Assembly (NCBI RefSeq): GCF_001428075.1 | Contig: NZ_LMSI01000009.1 | Location: 1 to 64,000 of the forward strand | DNA length: 64,000 nt | Source of the DNA: Arthrobacter sp. Soil764 | Lineage (GTDB): Bacteria; Actinomycetota; Actinomycetes; Actinomycetales; Micrococcaceae | Direction: 5' to 3' | Part shown: positions 27,186 to 35,898 of the stretch, in pieces | Numbering within the stretch: the first letter of the stretch is position 1 | How the letters are laid out: every line of letters begins with the position of its first letter | The notes under the pieces: generated by a model | Database searches by the model: none | Seen by the model: only the letters and a program-made list of their open reading frames with translations | What the model was told of the DNA's origin: nothing | Position numbers and translations under genes: made by a program

Positions 27186-27392
27186 TCCGGACAACTTTGA
27201 AGACCGTTTGGCAGCTGACTGTCAGGCCGATCACGATCTGATTTTGCGCCACGGCCAGCGCCGGAACGAAAGCTGCGCACTGTGGCGCTGCAAATCCTCC
27301 CGAACATAAACGGTCAAACGTCAATGCCCAGCCCCTGCCGTCGCTGGTCCTGGACGACAAAGACAACAACGAAAACCAGAGGAGCACCTTGA

Positions 27393-28889
27393 ATGACTGC
27401 TGAAGGACTAGCACAACTGACCGCTAACACCCCCGACCTTGTCGAGCAACGCTCCTTTGTCGATGGCGCATGGCTGCAGCTCGACGAAAACGGCCGCTAC
27501 CTTACCAACCCAAATACGGGCGAACCCCGGCAGCCGATGCGAAAGACCGGAAAGGCTGACGTCGAGTGCGCACTCGCCGCAGCGGCGACACTGCACGAGT
27601 CCGGGAAACTTGAAGACATCAAACTCCGGGACCGTCTTGAGCTCCTGACGAAGGTAGCCGCATCTCTGGATGCCCAGAGCGAAGAAATCGCGCTGCAGGA
27701 CAGCATCAACACGGGAGTCCCTATCCGGACCACTCGCCTGATTGCAGGTGCACTTGGGGACAGAGTCCGGGGAACTATCGCTGAAGCGGAGCAGCTTGGC
27801 GAGTCGGAGACCCTTGACGGCGGTGACCGGTCTGTGGTCATCCTGCGCAAGCCCCTCGGCCCGGCCCTCATCGTTGGCCCCTGGAATGCTCCAACCTTCA
27901 CCGTGGTAGGCAAGGTGGCGGCAGCAATGGCGGCTGGTTGCCCGGTCATCCTCAAACCCTCTGAGAACGCCCCCGGCGGTTGCCAGCTCTTCGCCGAATC
28001 GATCGTCGCCGCCATGACTGAACTCGATTACCCGAGCGCTGCGTTTCAACTGGTTCATGGGAATTCGGAGACAGGATCACTGCTGACCTCGGATCCCCGC
28101 ATCGAGGCTCTTTCGTTTACAGGGGGCGATTCGGCAGGCCGAACGGTTGCGAAGGCTGCGGCGTCCAATCTGGCTGTCATGCAGATGGAGCTCGGATCCA
28201 ACAATCCCGTGATCATTCTCGATGATGCCGATGTCAGCTCGGCGGCACAGTCCATTGTGCAGGGCATGACCCGTCTCAATGGCCAGTGGTGCGAGGCGCC
28301 CGGCAAGGTACTGGTTGACGGGTCGGTTCACGACCGTTTCGTTGAAGCTATGAAGTTCGAACTCAGTAAGCTTCGGGTCGGAAATGCCTTGGATGAGACA
28401 ACGGAAGTGGGTCCCCTTGCGTTTGAGCGGCAGCGTGACGGTTTGAAAGCCGCAGTGAATCGACTCCTCGAACTGGGGGGAACGCTGGTCACTGCCGGCG
28501 ACCTACCCGATCTTGACGGCTGGTTCCTGGCACCGGGGATGATCGTCGGATGTCCCGCCGGAGCCGCCGCGGAAGAACTCTTCGGGCCACTGGTCACGAT
28601 ACATCCCGTGCATTCCGTTGAAGAGGCGCTTAGCCATGCAAACGGACCGGCAACCGGTCTTGATGCCTACGTATTCGGCGGTGACGAAACACGAGCCATC
28701 GACGTGGCATCCCGTATTCGCGCCGGTGAAGTCCGCATCAACGGCACGTTCATGAGCGACCTGGCCGGCAATTCGCGTCAGAGTTTCTGGGGTACCAGCG
28801 GTATCGGAGGCCACGGTCCCCAGTACGGCGTTCGCTTCTTCACCGGCGACCGCGTGGTTGGCGTGGACAGGACGGATTTCCCGCTCTAG
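27393..28889 (+). CDS. Aldehyde dehydrogenase
   Basis: A 498-residue aldehyde dehydrogenase, distinct from the one at 21-22 kb. The Glu is in QMELGSNNPV (about 265) and the Cys in LNGQWCEAPGKV (about 299). The QWC-E-AP surround is unlike the usual GQxC. AGAGGAG precedes the ATG. It follows the zinc alcohol dehydrogenase and suggests sequential oxidation from alcohol to acid. Confidence 0.88.
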   Translation: MTAEGLAQLTANTPDLVEQRSFVDGAWLQLDENGRYLTNPNTGEPRQPMRKTGKADVECALAAAATLHESGKLEDIKLRDRLELLTKVAASLDAQSEEIALQDSINTGVPIRTTRLIAGALGDRVRGTIAEAEQLGESETLDGGDRSVVILRKPLGPALIVGPWNAPTFTVVGKVAAAMAAGCPVILKPSENAPGGCQLFAESIVAAMTELDYPSAAFQLVHGNSETGSLLTSDPRIEALSFTGGDSAGRTVAKAAASNLAVMQMELGSNNPVIILDDADVSSAAQSIVQGMTRLNGQWCEAPGKVLVDGSVHDRFVEAMKFELSKLRVGNALDETTEVGPLAFERQRDGLKAAVNRLLELGGTLVTAGDLPDLDGWFLAPGMIVGCPAGAAAEELFGPLVTIHPVHSVEEALSHANGPATGLDAYVFGGDETRAIDVASRIRAGEVRINGTFMSDLAGNSRQSFWGTSGIGGHGPQYGVRFFTGDRVVGVDRTDFPL

Positions 28890-29042
28890 GCGCCAATGCG
28901 ACCCCAACAAGCGTAAGCGAGGCCCTGCGAGACCTGCGACAAACATCCCGGAACGTGACGCGTGGCTAAGACGGGGGCCTCCGCGTCCTCTCGGGCAAGC
29001 AGCAGGCCAGGGCCTGGCAACATGAGACGAGAAAGTCCTTCA

Positions 29043-30314
29043 ATGACAGATACTTCAACGACAGGTACGGTGCGGTTTTCACCACTAAGTTTCCTTGAGG
29101 GCGCCGCAGCGGCGATCCCGGCCTTTGGAAACGACCTGGTCGATTTCCGTAGGGAAATGCACGCCGATCCTGAAGTCGGCCTGTATCTGCCCCGCAGCCA
29201 AGCCCGGGTCCTTGAGGCACTCAAGGGACTCGACCTCGAAATAAGCCTGGGAAAAGCAGCCTCGTCCGTGGTTGCGGTACTACGCGGCGGGGCCAGCCAG
29301 TCCCCCGCCGGGAGCCGTCCTGCTGTACTACTCAGAGCGGACATGGACGCCCTTCCTCTGGCAGAAAAAACGGGCATACCCTTTGCCTCGACCAATGGCG
29401 CAATGCATGCCTGCGGCCATGACCTGCATACAGCAGGCCTGATTGGAGCCGCCCGCCTGCTCTCGTCCGTACGTGACACCCTGACCGGCGACGTCATCTT
29501 CATGTTCCAACCGGGGGAGGAAGGACATGACGGGGCCCGCATCATGCTGGAGGAAGGCGTTCTTAACACAGCCGGAAGGCGACCGGATGCTGCCTACGCC
29601 CTGCATGTCGTTTCGGACATGGCGTCAGGCGTGTTCACGACCAAGGCCGGCTCCTACATGGCCGCCTTCGGAGATCTGTCCGTAAAGGTTATCGGGCGAG
29701 GTGGGCACGGTTCGCGCCCCTTCCAGGCTCTGGACCCCATACAGGTAGCTGCTGAAATGCTTGGTGCCCTACAGACGTACATCACCCGGCGATTCAACGT
29801 TTTTGATCCCGTGGTTCTATCCGTGGGCCAATTCCATGGCGGTTCCGCCTCTAATGTCATACCTGATTCGGCGGAATTCAGGGCCAGCGTCAGGTCTTTC
29901 AGCCCCGGTGTCGAAGCACGGCTCGCACAGGAGTTGCCGGATCTTATCCGGCAACTGGCGACCGCTCATCAACTGACAGCCGAGGCAACGTTCACTCCGG
30001 TAATGCCGGCCACCGTCAATCACGACAGTGACGCCGAACTCTGGGGCAGGACAGCACGCACGTTCTTCGGAGAGCACCGGTTCGTGCCCAGCCCGTCCCC
30101 CCGGACCGGCTCTGACGATTTCTCCCGTGTCCTCGTGGAGGTCCCCGGAGCGTACGGGCACCTCGGAGCTGGGTCTCCAGATATCGACCCCATGGAGTGG
30201 GCTCCCATGCACTCACCCAGGGCAGTGTTTGATGACAGTATCCTCGTCGATCAGGCACAATTCATGGCGGGTGTGGCGCTTGGAAAGCTTCAAGAGTTGG
30301 AGGTGCTGGGGTAG
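29043..30314 (+). CDS. M20-family amidohydrolase (hippurate hydrolase-like)
   Basis: A metallopeptidase-fold amidohydrolase of about 423 residues. Metal-binding motifs are in order: FRREMHADPEVGLY, RADMDALPL, HACGHDLHTAGL and FQPGEEGHDGARIM, with a late APMHSPRAVFD. It should cleave an amide, for example an N-acyl or gamma-amide conjugate, in the cytoplasm. The ATG at 29043 is chosen because the more upstream residues are low-complexity; no strong ribosome site is visible at any candidate. Last gene of the rightward cluster. Confidence 0.87.
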   Translation: MTDTSTTGTVRFSPLSFLEGAAAAIPAFGNDLVDFRREMHADPEVGLYLPRSQARVLEALKGLDLEISLGKAASSVVAVLRGGASQSPAGSRPAVLLRADMDALPLAEKTGIPFASTNGAMHACGHDLHTAGLIGAARLLSSVRDTLTGDVIFMFQPGEEGHDGARIMLEEGVLNTAGRRPDAAYALHVVSDMASGVFTTKAGSYMAAFGDLSVKVIGRGGHGSRPFQALDPIQVAAEMLGALQTYITRRFNVFDPVVLSVGQFHGGSASNVIPDSAEFRASVRSFSPGVEARLAQELPDLIRQLATAHQLTAEATFTPVMPATVNHDSDAELWGRTARTFFGEHRFVPSPSPRTGSDDFSRVLVEVPGAYGHLGAGSPDIDPMEWAPMHSPRAVFDDSILVDQAQFMAGVALGKLQELEVLG

Positions 30315-30613
30315 CTCGGAGGGCCTCCGGAGCGGCCACCTCACTTGAAGCAGTAGACCTAGCAGTACCCGTCTCAAAGCTCGAGTGGATGGCACTTCAT
30401 CCACTATCACGTTGCCGGACACCCAATCTCACACCGCTCGGCCGGCCCTTGAATTCCTTGCAAGACGAGCGCCAGGAATAAACCTCATATGCAGTCGGGT
30501 GGAAGCGTCCGCTCTACAGACGAGACGACTCTAAGCAGGTCGTACGATCCGGCAGAGACGACATAAACGGCAATTCCGACCGTACACGCCGGTCGACCTT
30601 TAAAGGAGGACGT
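30315..30613. other. Intergenic region ending the catabolic island
   Basis: About 300 bp with no convincing gene, terminator or operator. It contains the ribosome site AAAGGAGG for the next small gene. Confidence 0.5.
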
Positions 30614-30907
30614 GTGTCCTACAAGTTGCATGAACCGGAAGTCAGCTCGGCCTTCTCGCTAACGAGCGGCGACTTGTTCCCAAACCCGGCGCTTCCTCTT
30701 TCCCTTGAAGTCATCACTTTAGATGGGCCCCAGAGCAAAGACGAGAAGCTAAACCGTGCTATCAACAGACTCATACCCGCCGCTCTCGAACGCAGGCAGG
30801 GAATCCTGGTCATACAACGCGATTACGGCAAATACACCGTTCGTGTCGACCCCGAAGTGCCATGCGGCACAACTCGGGAGTTCCGCGACTGGATCGTGCG
30901 AAGGTGA
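30614..30907 (+). CDS. Hypothetical protein (97 aa)
   Basis: A small soluble protein with a near-perfect Shine-Dalgarno (AAAGGAGG) before a GTG start, which is the main evidence that it is real. It has no recognised domain; the C-terminal half (QGILVIQRDYGKYTVRVDPE) looks like a beta-hairpin. Function unknown. Confidence 0.6.
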   Translation: MSYKLHEPEVSSAFSLTSGDLFPNPALPLSLEVITLDGPQSKDEKLNRAINRLIPAALERRQGILVIQRDYGKYTVRVDPEVPCGTTREFRDWIVRR

Positions 30908-31217
30908 ACCAGAGGACACGACTTGACTGCGCCATTTACTTATAAGCCTTGAGGGCAAACTTCCGTCCTGAATGCGGGCTGCCGTCTGAATAGATTCCTT
31001 AACACCACTTACCCCCATGTGTATGAGGTTGCCTTCTCTGCATGAGCTACACCCCAACCTGACGTCAGGCAGCAAGGAGAAGAGCGTCAGGTTAGGGTTC
31101 TGAAGTAAGTTCCTGCATCGGTCCCCTCCGCAGTCTTAGATCCAAATCTGACAGCAGCCACAAATAAAAACTTGTTGGAGTGTCAGTTCCAGAGGTGCTC
31201 TTAATGTCACCTGGGAG
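30908..31217. other. 310-bp stretch without a supported gene
   Basis: The only structure seen is an inverted repeat, AACCTGACG at 31056 with CGTCAGGTT at 31085, separated by 20 bases. It could be a terminator or an operator. Otherwise nothing is recognised. Confidence 0.45.
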
Positions 31218-32306
31218 TCAGTGGGAGTGGCTCCAGCGCTCTAAATGAGAGCTTACGGTTGGTGCCCCTTTTGCCAATGCAGTCCGGTAGTCGAGAGCCT
31301 TATCGCGTTGCAGTCTTCCAAGTACAACCACTGAATGCACTCCTATTCGTTGTGCAGTCGACTCAATCCACCCCCTACGAACGGCCGTCGGCGGGACTGG
31401 TAGGCCCCCCGGTATCTGCCATTCACCTGCCTTTTCGTCGGCAGCTAGCTCGGCGGGCTCGGTTGAAGAGTCTTCATCAATCACGAGACGCTCGGGCGTC
31501 ACATGTCCCAGGAGTACATGCGCCACTTCGTGGAGAAGCGTGAATAGAACCACATCTAGTCGCTTACCTCTTCCCGACAATGCAATTACTGGCTTCTCAG
31601 CGTCTTCGTCCAAAAGGAAGGACGCGCCGTTCAGCTTGCTTCCAGGGAACGCTTCGACATAGACAAGACGCACTCCTACAGCAGCAAATTCAGCAGGGAG
31701 CTTCGAAAAGTTTTCCGGATTTGCGACCAAGCGCGAGAGCCGCTCCGCTAGTTCCGTGAGCCCCACTGGGTCGTAGCTACTAACCTGAAGATCCTGCGCA
31801 CGCTTGCGGGCGCACGCGAGCCATGCTTTTTGGGTTGGTGTTGGTTCTTCATCCTGATTGGAGCGTCGGGCTGCGGCCAGAAACCGCGGTGTGTCTTCAA
31901 TGTGTTCGATTTGGAACAGCTTGATCAGCTCGTCTTTTTGCTCCGTCAGTGACTGGCCGGTCAGGATTCCTCTTTTGAGAAGTAGCGATACTGGAGCCAA
32001 TTCGTTCATCCTGGCCCGCAGCTTGACCTCGTCTAAGTCCTTGCGGGTCGCCTCATTCCGGGACTGGCTCCAGAGGAGATACGAATTTTGCAGGTTCAGC
32101 CAGTACTCCGGACCAGTACCAAGAGCTGCGCCGATCTGAGCTGCAGATTCACGAGTTATTTCCTTCTTCCCGGCGATTATTTCCGAGACGAACTGCGCCG
32201 GGCGCCCAAGGATCTGTGCAAAGTCGCTCTGGGACCAATGACGTGCTTCAAGCTCCTCGGTTAGAAAATCCCCGGGAGGGAAAGCTTCAGCGAGCTCGGG
32301 GGCCAT
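31218..32306 (-). CDS. HigA-like antitoxin fused to ImmA/IrrE metallopeptidase domain
   Basis: A 362-residue protein. Residues about 10-80 form a HigA-type XRE helix-turn-helix (WSQSDFAQILGRPAQFVSEI, GPEYWLNLQNSYLL). The C-terminal half is an ImmA/IrrE (COG2856) domain with the zinc motif LLHEVAHVLLGH. It lies 14 bp downstream of a HigB-like gene on the same strand. An AAGGA stands 10 bp before the ATG at 32306. It should repress the operon and neutralise the toxin; the protease domain may control its own or another regulator's stability. Confidence 0.85.
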   Translation of the reverse strand: MAPELAEAFPPGDFLTEELEARHWSQSDFAQILGRPAQFVSEIIAGKKEITRESAAQIGAALGTGPEYWLNLQNSYLLWSQSRNEATRKDLDEVKLRARMNELAPVSLLLKRGILTGQSLTEQKDELIKLFQIEHIEDTPRFLAAARRSNQDEEPTPTQKAWLACARKRAQDLQVSSYDPVGLTELAERLSRLVANPENFSKLPAEFAAVGVRLVYVEAFPGSKLNGASFLLDEDAEKPVIALSGRGKRLDVVLFTLLHEVAHVLLGHVTPERLVIDEDSSTEPAELAADEKAGEWQIPGGLPVPPTAVRRGWIESTAQRIGVHSVVVLGRLQRDKALDYRTALAKGAPTVSSHLERWSHSH

Positions 32307-32319
32307 GGAAATCAGTCCT

Positions 32320-32619
32320 TCAGTGGTAGTCAACGGCTTCAATGACGATGGCTATGCGCCCGCCATCCTGAGTTTGGAACCGCAGAATAAGCCTGTATTG
32401 GGTATCGATCCGGATCGACCACGTCCCAGCACGGTTACCTTTTAGCTTCTCAAGGTGGAGGGACTTCAGCGCTCTCAAATCCTGATCTGTGACCGCCGCG
32501 TGCAGCTGCTGGATTCGTCGTCGGTATGCCCGGGTGACGTTTGGAGCCCAACGTGATGTGCGATGGTCTGGCTCGTAGGCGAGTTTCCGGAGATCCTCAT
32601 CCTCGTAGTCCACCTGCAT
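32320..32619 (-). CDS. HigB/RelE-family toxin
   Basis: A 99-residue RelE/ParE-superfamily protein ending GTWSIRIDTQYRLILRF, typical of HigB ribosome-dependent mRNA interferases; the conserved basic and aromatic residues are present. Toxin-first order before the antitoxin is characteristic of higBA. The pair probably stabilises the plasmid. Confidence 0.85.
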   Translation of the reverse strand: MQVDYEDEDLRKLAYEPDHRTSRWAPNVTRAYRRRIQQLHAAVTDQDLRALKSLHLEKLKGNRAGTWSIRIDTQYRLILRFQTQDGGRIAIVIEAVDYH

Positions 32620-32778
32620 TCTGTAAGCCGTCCTTCACCCCTGATGTGAACAACACGCTACAGGAAATGCTCAACTTCTTATGAAAACTATATCGTAGAA
32701 CTCGCAACTTGTCTTCACCCTTGCACCTAAGAACCAAGACGATTACAGTGGAAGCGTCGGCAGGTCCGATGCAAAAAA

Positions 32779-32806
32779 GGGCGGACCCGTTCCAGCGGGC
32801 CCGCCC
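32779..32806 (-). terminator. Intrinsic terminator on the minus strand with T6 tract
   Basis: An 11-bp stem with one mismatch (32779-32789 with 32796-32806) is followed on the minus strand by six T residues. No minus-strand gene lies between it and 33714, so the transcript it ends is unidentified. Confidence 0.65.
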
Positions 32807-32925
32807 AGCAACTCGAGGTCAGGACCGCAAGTTCCATGGTTAGTGGTACTAGCGATTCTAACGGAGCCACAGGCGCCCGCGAATGGGCGCCCTCCCCCTC
32901 GGATAAGTGTTCTGAGGAGGACACT

Positions 32926-33135
32926 ATGGCACGATCAGTTAGCCGCAGCGCGCGAACCGGACGTTTTGTAACAAAAGCGACTGCCGCCAGATCTCCACGG
33001 ACGACAACCACTGAACGGGTTGGTGCCGGGACCGGAAATAGCCGGAGTGTTAATCGTTCGGCATCAACGGGACGGTTCGTCACTGATGCGACAGCTCGGC
33101 GTAACCCCGGCGGGACCATAACCCAGCAGGTCTGA
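32926..33135 (+). CDS. Small protein with two TGRFVT repeats
   Basis: A 69-residue basic protein built from two copies of a 16-18 residue unit: NRSASTGRFVTDATAR and SRSARTGRFVTKATAA, each followed by a Pro/Thr stretch. Short proteins with this R-S-A-x-T-G-R-F-V-T motif are widespread and of unknown function. GAGGAGGACACT precedes the ATG at 32926, which is chosen over an upstream in-frame ATG. Confidence 0.7.
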   Translation: MARSVSRSARTGRFVTKATAARSPRTTTTERVGAGTGNSRSVNRSASTGRFVTDATARRNPGGTITQQV

Positions 33136-33203
33136 TCCCCTCAGCAAGGAGATCAGGGTAACGCGGGAACACGTAGAGGCAGTCAAACAACTAGGAGTAA
33201 TCC

Positions 33204-33485
33204 ATGGCGGTAAGAATTACCCACGTGCGGGTTGAAGGATTCCCAGAGGATCATCAACACATCACGAGCTACAAGTGGGTCAATGAAGCAGATAACGGCA
33301 GCGGAACCAGTACGAAGCCGGCAATGGTCGAATTTATCGATGTAAAGAAGGGTCGGGCGTACGTAGGATCTGGCTCCTCAAGAGTGGAGGTCGGCGTAGT
33401 TCGGCCCCAATCGGCAGCTCCGTATCTTCGGACCTATGCTGATCAGCAATGGACTAACAACCTTCTGTCGTTGCCCAGATTTTAA
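33204..33485 (+). CDS. DUF3892-like small protein
   Basis: A 93-residue protein resembling the DUF3892 family: an N-terminal VRITHVRVEG, a central MVEFIDVKKGRAYVG, and the closing YLRTYADQQWTNNLLSLPRF (family: YirT..d....dNLL.LP). Function unknown. It lies 68 bp after the repeat protein and ends at a strong hairpin. Confidence 0.7.
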   Translation: MAVRITHVRVEGFPEDHQHITSYKWVNEADNGSGTSTKPAMVEFIDVKKGRAYVGSGSSRVEVGVVRPQSAAPYLRTYADQQWTNNLLSLPRF

Positions 33486-33498
33486 GGTTCATTGCCAG

Positions 33499-33537
33499 CG
33501 CCAAGACCCCTGGGGAAACTCCTTGGGGGTCTTGGCG
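33499..33537 (+). terminator. Terminator after the DUF3892-like gene
   Basis: A perfect 12-bp stem (33499-33510 with 33526-33537) beginning 14 bp after the stop codon. Confidence 0.7.
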
Positions 33538-33556
33538 TTGGAGTAACACTGAGTTC

Positions 33557-33678
33557 GCTGCCCACAGCCGGGGACAATCCTGATGGGTTATCCACCGCTA
33601 CTGCTGCTGAGGGAGCTTTCCCGATGGCTCCCGATTTCCAGCCGTGGATAACCCGGATTGACCCCAACTGTGGACAGC
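33557..33678. repeat. 122-bp palindromic repeat element, copy 1
   Basis: Two imperfect inverted arms of about 37-41 bp (33557-33597 and 33642-33678) flank a spacer of about 44 bp. Each arm holds TTATCCAC, close to the DnaA-box core. An inverted second copy is at 61422-61541 in the 3' end of the IS30 transposase gene. Confidence 0.75.
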
Positions 33679-33713
33679 CCGCGTGGTCACCTTGGGAGTT
33701 GGCAACACCCAGT

Positions 33714-34136
33714 TCAGAACAGCCCTGGGGGTGGTTCCTCACAGGGTAGAGGGGCGAGTTTCGCGCGGTGGCCGTCGTCGGGGGTGCAGCCCTTGAACGG
33801 CCCATCGGTTGAGAGCAGAACGGACATGTGGTGGTCTGCGTGGTCGCGCCACCACACGCTCATCCCTGTGGTTCCGTCCAGACGCAGGAACTCCCAGGCA
33901 CGCCAGAGCGCCTCGAGGCGGCTGATCGCTTCCGCGTGCTTCCACCACTGCGGGCACCAGGTCACCCCGCCCTGCACATTGAGCTGCCGGCGGTAGCTGG
34001 TGGCCAGCTTACCGCTGACGAATTCTGCCACGTTCGGGTAGAACAGCTCAGGGGCGTCAGCGTCCTCCTCGGCTGGCTCGGTGGGGGCAGTGGTGTCCTC
34101 CAGCTCGTCGTCCCACTCCCCCAGGCCCTCACTCAT
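33714..34136 (-). CDS. DUF4913-like protein of the transfer operon
   Basis: A 140-residue protein with an acidic N terminus and a C-terminal domain of the DUF4913 type (LVQ-like NVQGGVTWCPQWWKHAEAI, LWRAWEFLRLDGTTGMSVWWRDHADHHM). Such proteins accompany actinobacterial transfer genes; no biochemical role is known. The ATG at 34136 overlaps the coupling protein stop by 8 bp, so it is the last gene of the leftward transfer operon. Confidence 0.75.
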   Translation of the reverse strand: MSEGLGEWDDELEDTTAPTEPAEEDADAPELFYPNVAEFVSGKLATSYRRQLNVQGGVTWCPQWWKHAEAISRLEALWRAWEFLRLDGTTGMSVWWRDHADHHMSVLLSTDGPFKGCTPDDGHRAKLAPLPCEEPPPGLF

Positions 34137-35898
34137 TAGAGGCACCCGCGGCGATCCACCGGCTGCTGGCAGCGGCCGTCGGCCTGTTCGCTGCGTCGTG
34201 TGCGGCGATCGATGCCCGCACCGCATCAGCCTGCGGACCGTTCATCCAAGGCACCGTTTCCAGCAATGCCGCTGGTGCGCCGGAGGCGAACATGATGGCC
34301 CGACCGCGAGGGAACGCTGCCAAGTCCGACACATCCAGCGTGCGTTCCTTGCGGTCGTCGTCGTGGCTGTAGGAGGTGCCTTGTTTGGAGCGGCTTCTGG
34401 TCATGTTGGAGTACCGGTACTCCCCTACGAGCTGGGCGAGCTCGTTCAGGAACTCGGCTTCGGCGACACCGCCGCCGTAGACCTTGATGTTGGAGGCGCT
34501 CCAGAGCTTGCGCATCCCGTCGCGGCCCCATACTTCAACGCCTTGAGACCAGGACTGGAGGATGGTCATCAGGACGATGCCGCGGGAACCGTAGTGGCTG
34601 TAGAGGTCTGGCAGTTCGCGCCAGCGGCAGACGTTCGCTGCTTCGTCCAGGACACCGACCATGGGTGTGGCCAGCCGGCCACCGGGCGAGTGGACGGCGA
34701 GTTCTTCGGCGGCCTCGACCGTGGCCACGGTCAGTGCGGTCACCAGCGGGCCGGCGGTGCCTTTGCCTTCCTTGGACAGGCTGTACAGGGTCCCCTTCGA
34801 CCGGACGAATTCTGCCGGATCGAACTGGGCTCGCTCGTCCTTCTCACCCTGGGGTGTCACCCAGCGGGCGACTTGGCGGTTCGTGAGGCAGGAGGCCATT
34901 TGCAGCGCTGTGCCGTACACGCCGCCCCGCTGCTTCTCGGGTGCGTTGATGACGCCGCCGACGGCGTTGGAGGTCTGGGTGAAGCCGTGGGCCTTGAGGA
35001 TGTCCACCGCTTCATCGTCAGCGGGACGGGTCAGCCAGGTGTGGACCTGCGTGATCGGGCGGCCGTCGAGGGCTGCGGCGAGCAGGAGACCGGCAAGGAG
35101 ATCCTGGCCGGCGGGGTCGAAGTAGGCGTCCGTTTTGGCGTCCGGGCCGCGGGAACCGGCTGCGAAGTGGTCGGCCAGGCGTGCCGCTTTCACTTCATCA
35201 GTGACGTAGGACAGGGGGTTCCACCACCAAGAAGGTTCCTCGAGTGCGACGGACTGCGGGTCGAAGACCCAGACCGGGCCCTCGGCGGCGCGCACGTCGC
35301 GGGTTCCGTCAACAATGTCCCGCTTGTTCGAGGTCACCAGCGCAGCTCCTGGGGCGGCAAGGATCGCCGGAATGGCCCGGGACGTCGTCTTGCCCGTCCT
35401 GGGCCCCCAGATGTCGATGTGCATGTCTTCCCAGGAGCCGTAGACCATCTGCCCGCCCAGGACCGTCTTACCGACCGGGACGCCGGGTGAGCCCTTTACC
35501 CCGAGACGTTCTGCAGTAGCCGTGGCACCGCGCAGGCTCAGGGCACGCAGGTCCCGGCCCTTGGCCATGTGCTGGGCCGCGGCGTCCACACGCGAACGCT
35601 TGGACCGCTTCCGCAGCACCGCACGCACCACCAGAACGGCCACAAGGATGATGAGGACGCCGAAGCCGATCAGTACCCAGGTGGCGGCCGCGGGCCACGT
35701 GACCTTCTGCGAGAGCAGGCTGAAAACCAGTTCAAACGGGTTCGCAGGCAGTTCCTGGCCGTCATTGGACAGCAGCGAGCCCAGGTGCACGGCTCCGGCC
35801 ACCGAGCCGACACCGATCACCACGACGGTGATGAAGACCCAGAGCAGGATGGTTTCGCCATCCATCCGGGAGCGCTTGCCGCTGCTCGGTGCACCCAT
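34129..35898 (-). CDS. TraG/VirD4-type coupling protein ATPase
   Basis: A 589-residue type IV coupling protein. Two N-terminal membrane helices (about 15-100) are followed by an ATPase domain: Walker A in WGPRTGKTTSRA and Walker B/TraM-recognition segment VGVLDEAANVCRWRELP. It brings the plasmid-relaxase complex to the secretion channel. The ATG at 35898 overlaps the stop of the upstream ATPase by one base (TGATG). Confidence 0.9.
   Translation of the reverse strand: MGAPSSGKRSRMDGETILLWVFITVVVIGVGSVAGAVHLGSLLSNDGQELPANPFELVFSLLSQKVTWPAAATWVLIGFGVLIILVAVLVVRAVLRKRSKRSRVDAAAQHMAKGRDLRALSLRGATATAERLGVKGSPGVPVGKTVLGGQMVYGSWEDMHIDIWGPRTGKTTSRAIPAILAAPGAALVTSNKRDIVDGTRDVRAAEGPVWVFDPQSVALEEPSWWWNPLSYVTDEVKAARLADHFAAGSRGPDAKTDAYFDPAGQDLLAGLLLAAALDGRPITQVHTWLTRPADDEAVDILKAHGFTQTSNAVGGVINAPEKQRGGVYGTALQMASCLTNRQVARWVTPQGEKDERAQFDPAEFVRSKGTLYSLSKEGKGTAGPLVTALTVATVEAAEELAVHSPGGRLATPMVGVLDEAANVCRWRELPDLYSHYGSRGIVLMTILQSWSQGVEVWGRDGMRKLWSASNIKVYGGGVAEAEFLNELAQLVGEYRYSNMTRSRSKQGTSYSHDDDRKERTLDVSDLAAFPRGRAIMFASGAPAALLETVPWMNGPQADAVRASIAAHDAANRPTAAASSRWIAAGASNE

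Noticed and set aside
30310..30330. Terminator after the M20 amidohydrolase gene
   Set aside because: CGGAGG and CCTCCG are separated by a single base, so no hairpin loop can form.
34081..35490. A 469-codon plus-strand frame opposite the coupling protein
   Set aside because: The minus strand encodes a clear TraG/VirD4 ATPase; the plus frame is low-complexity shadow.
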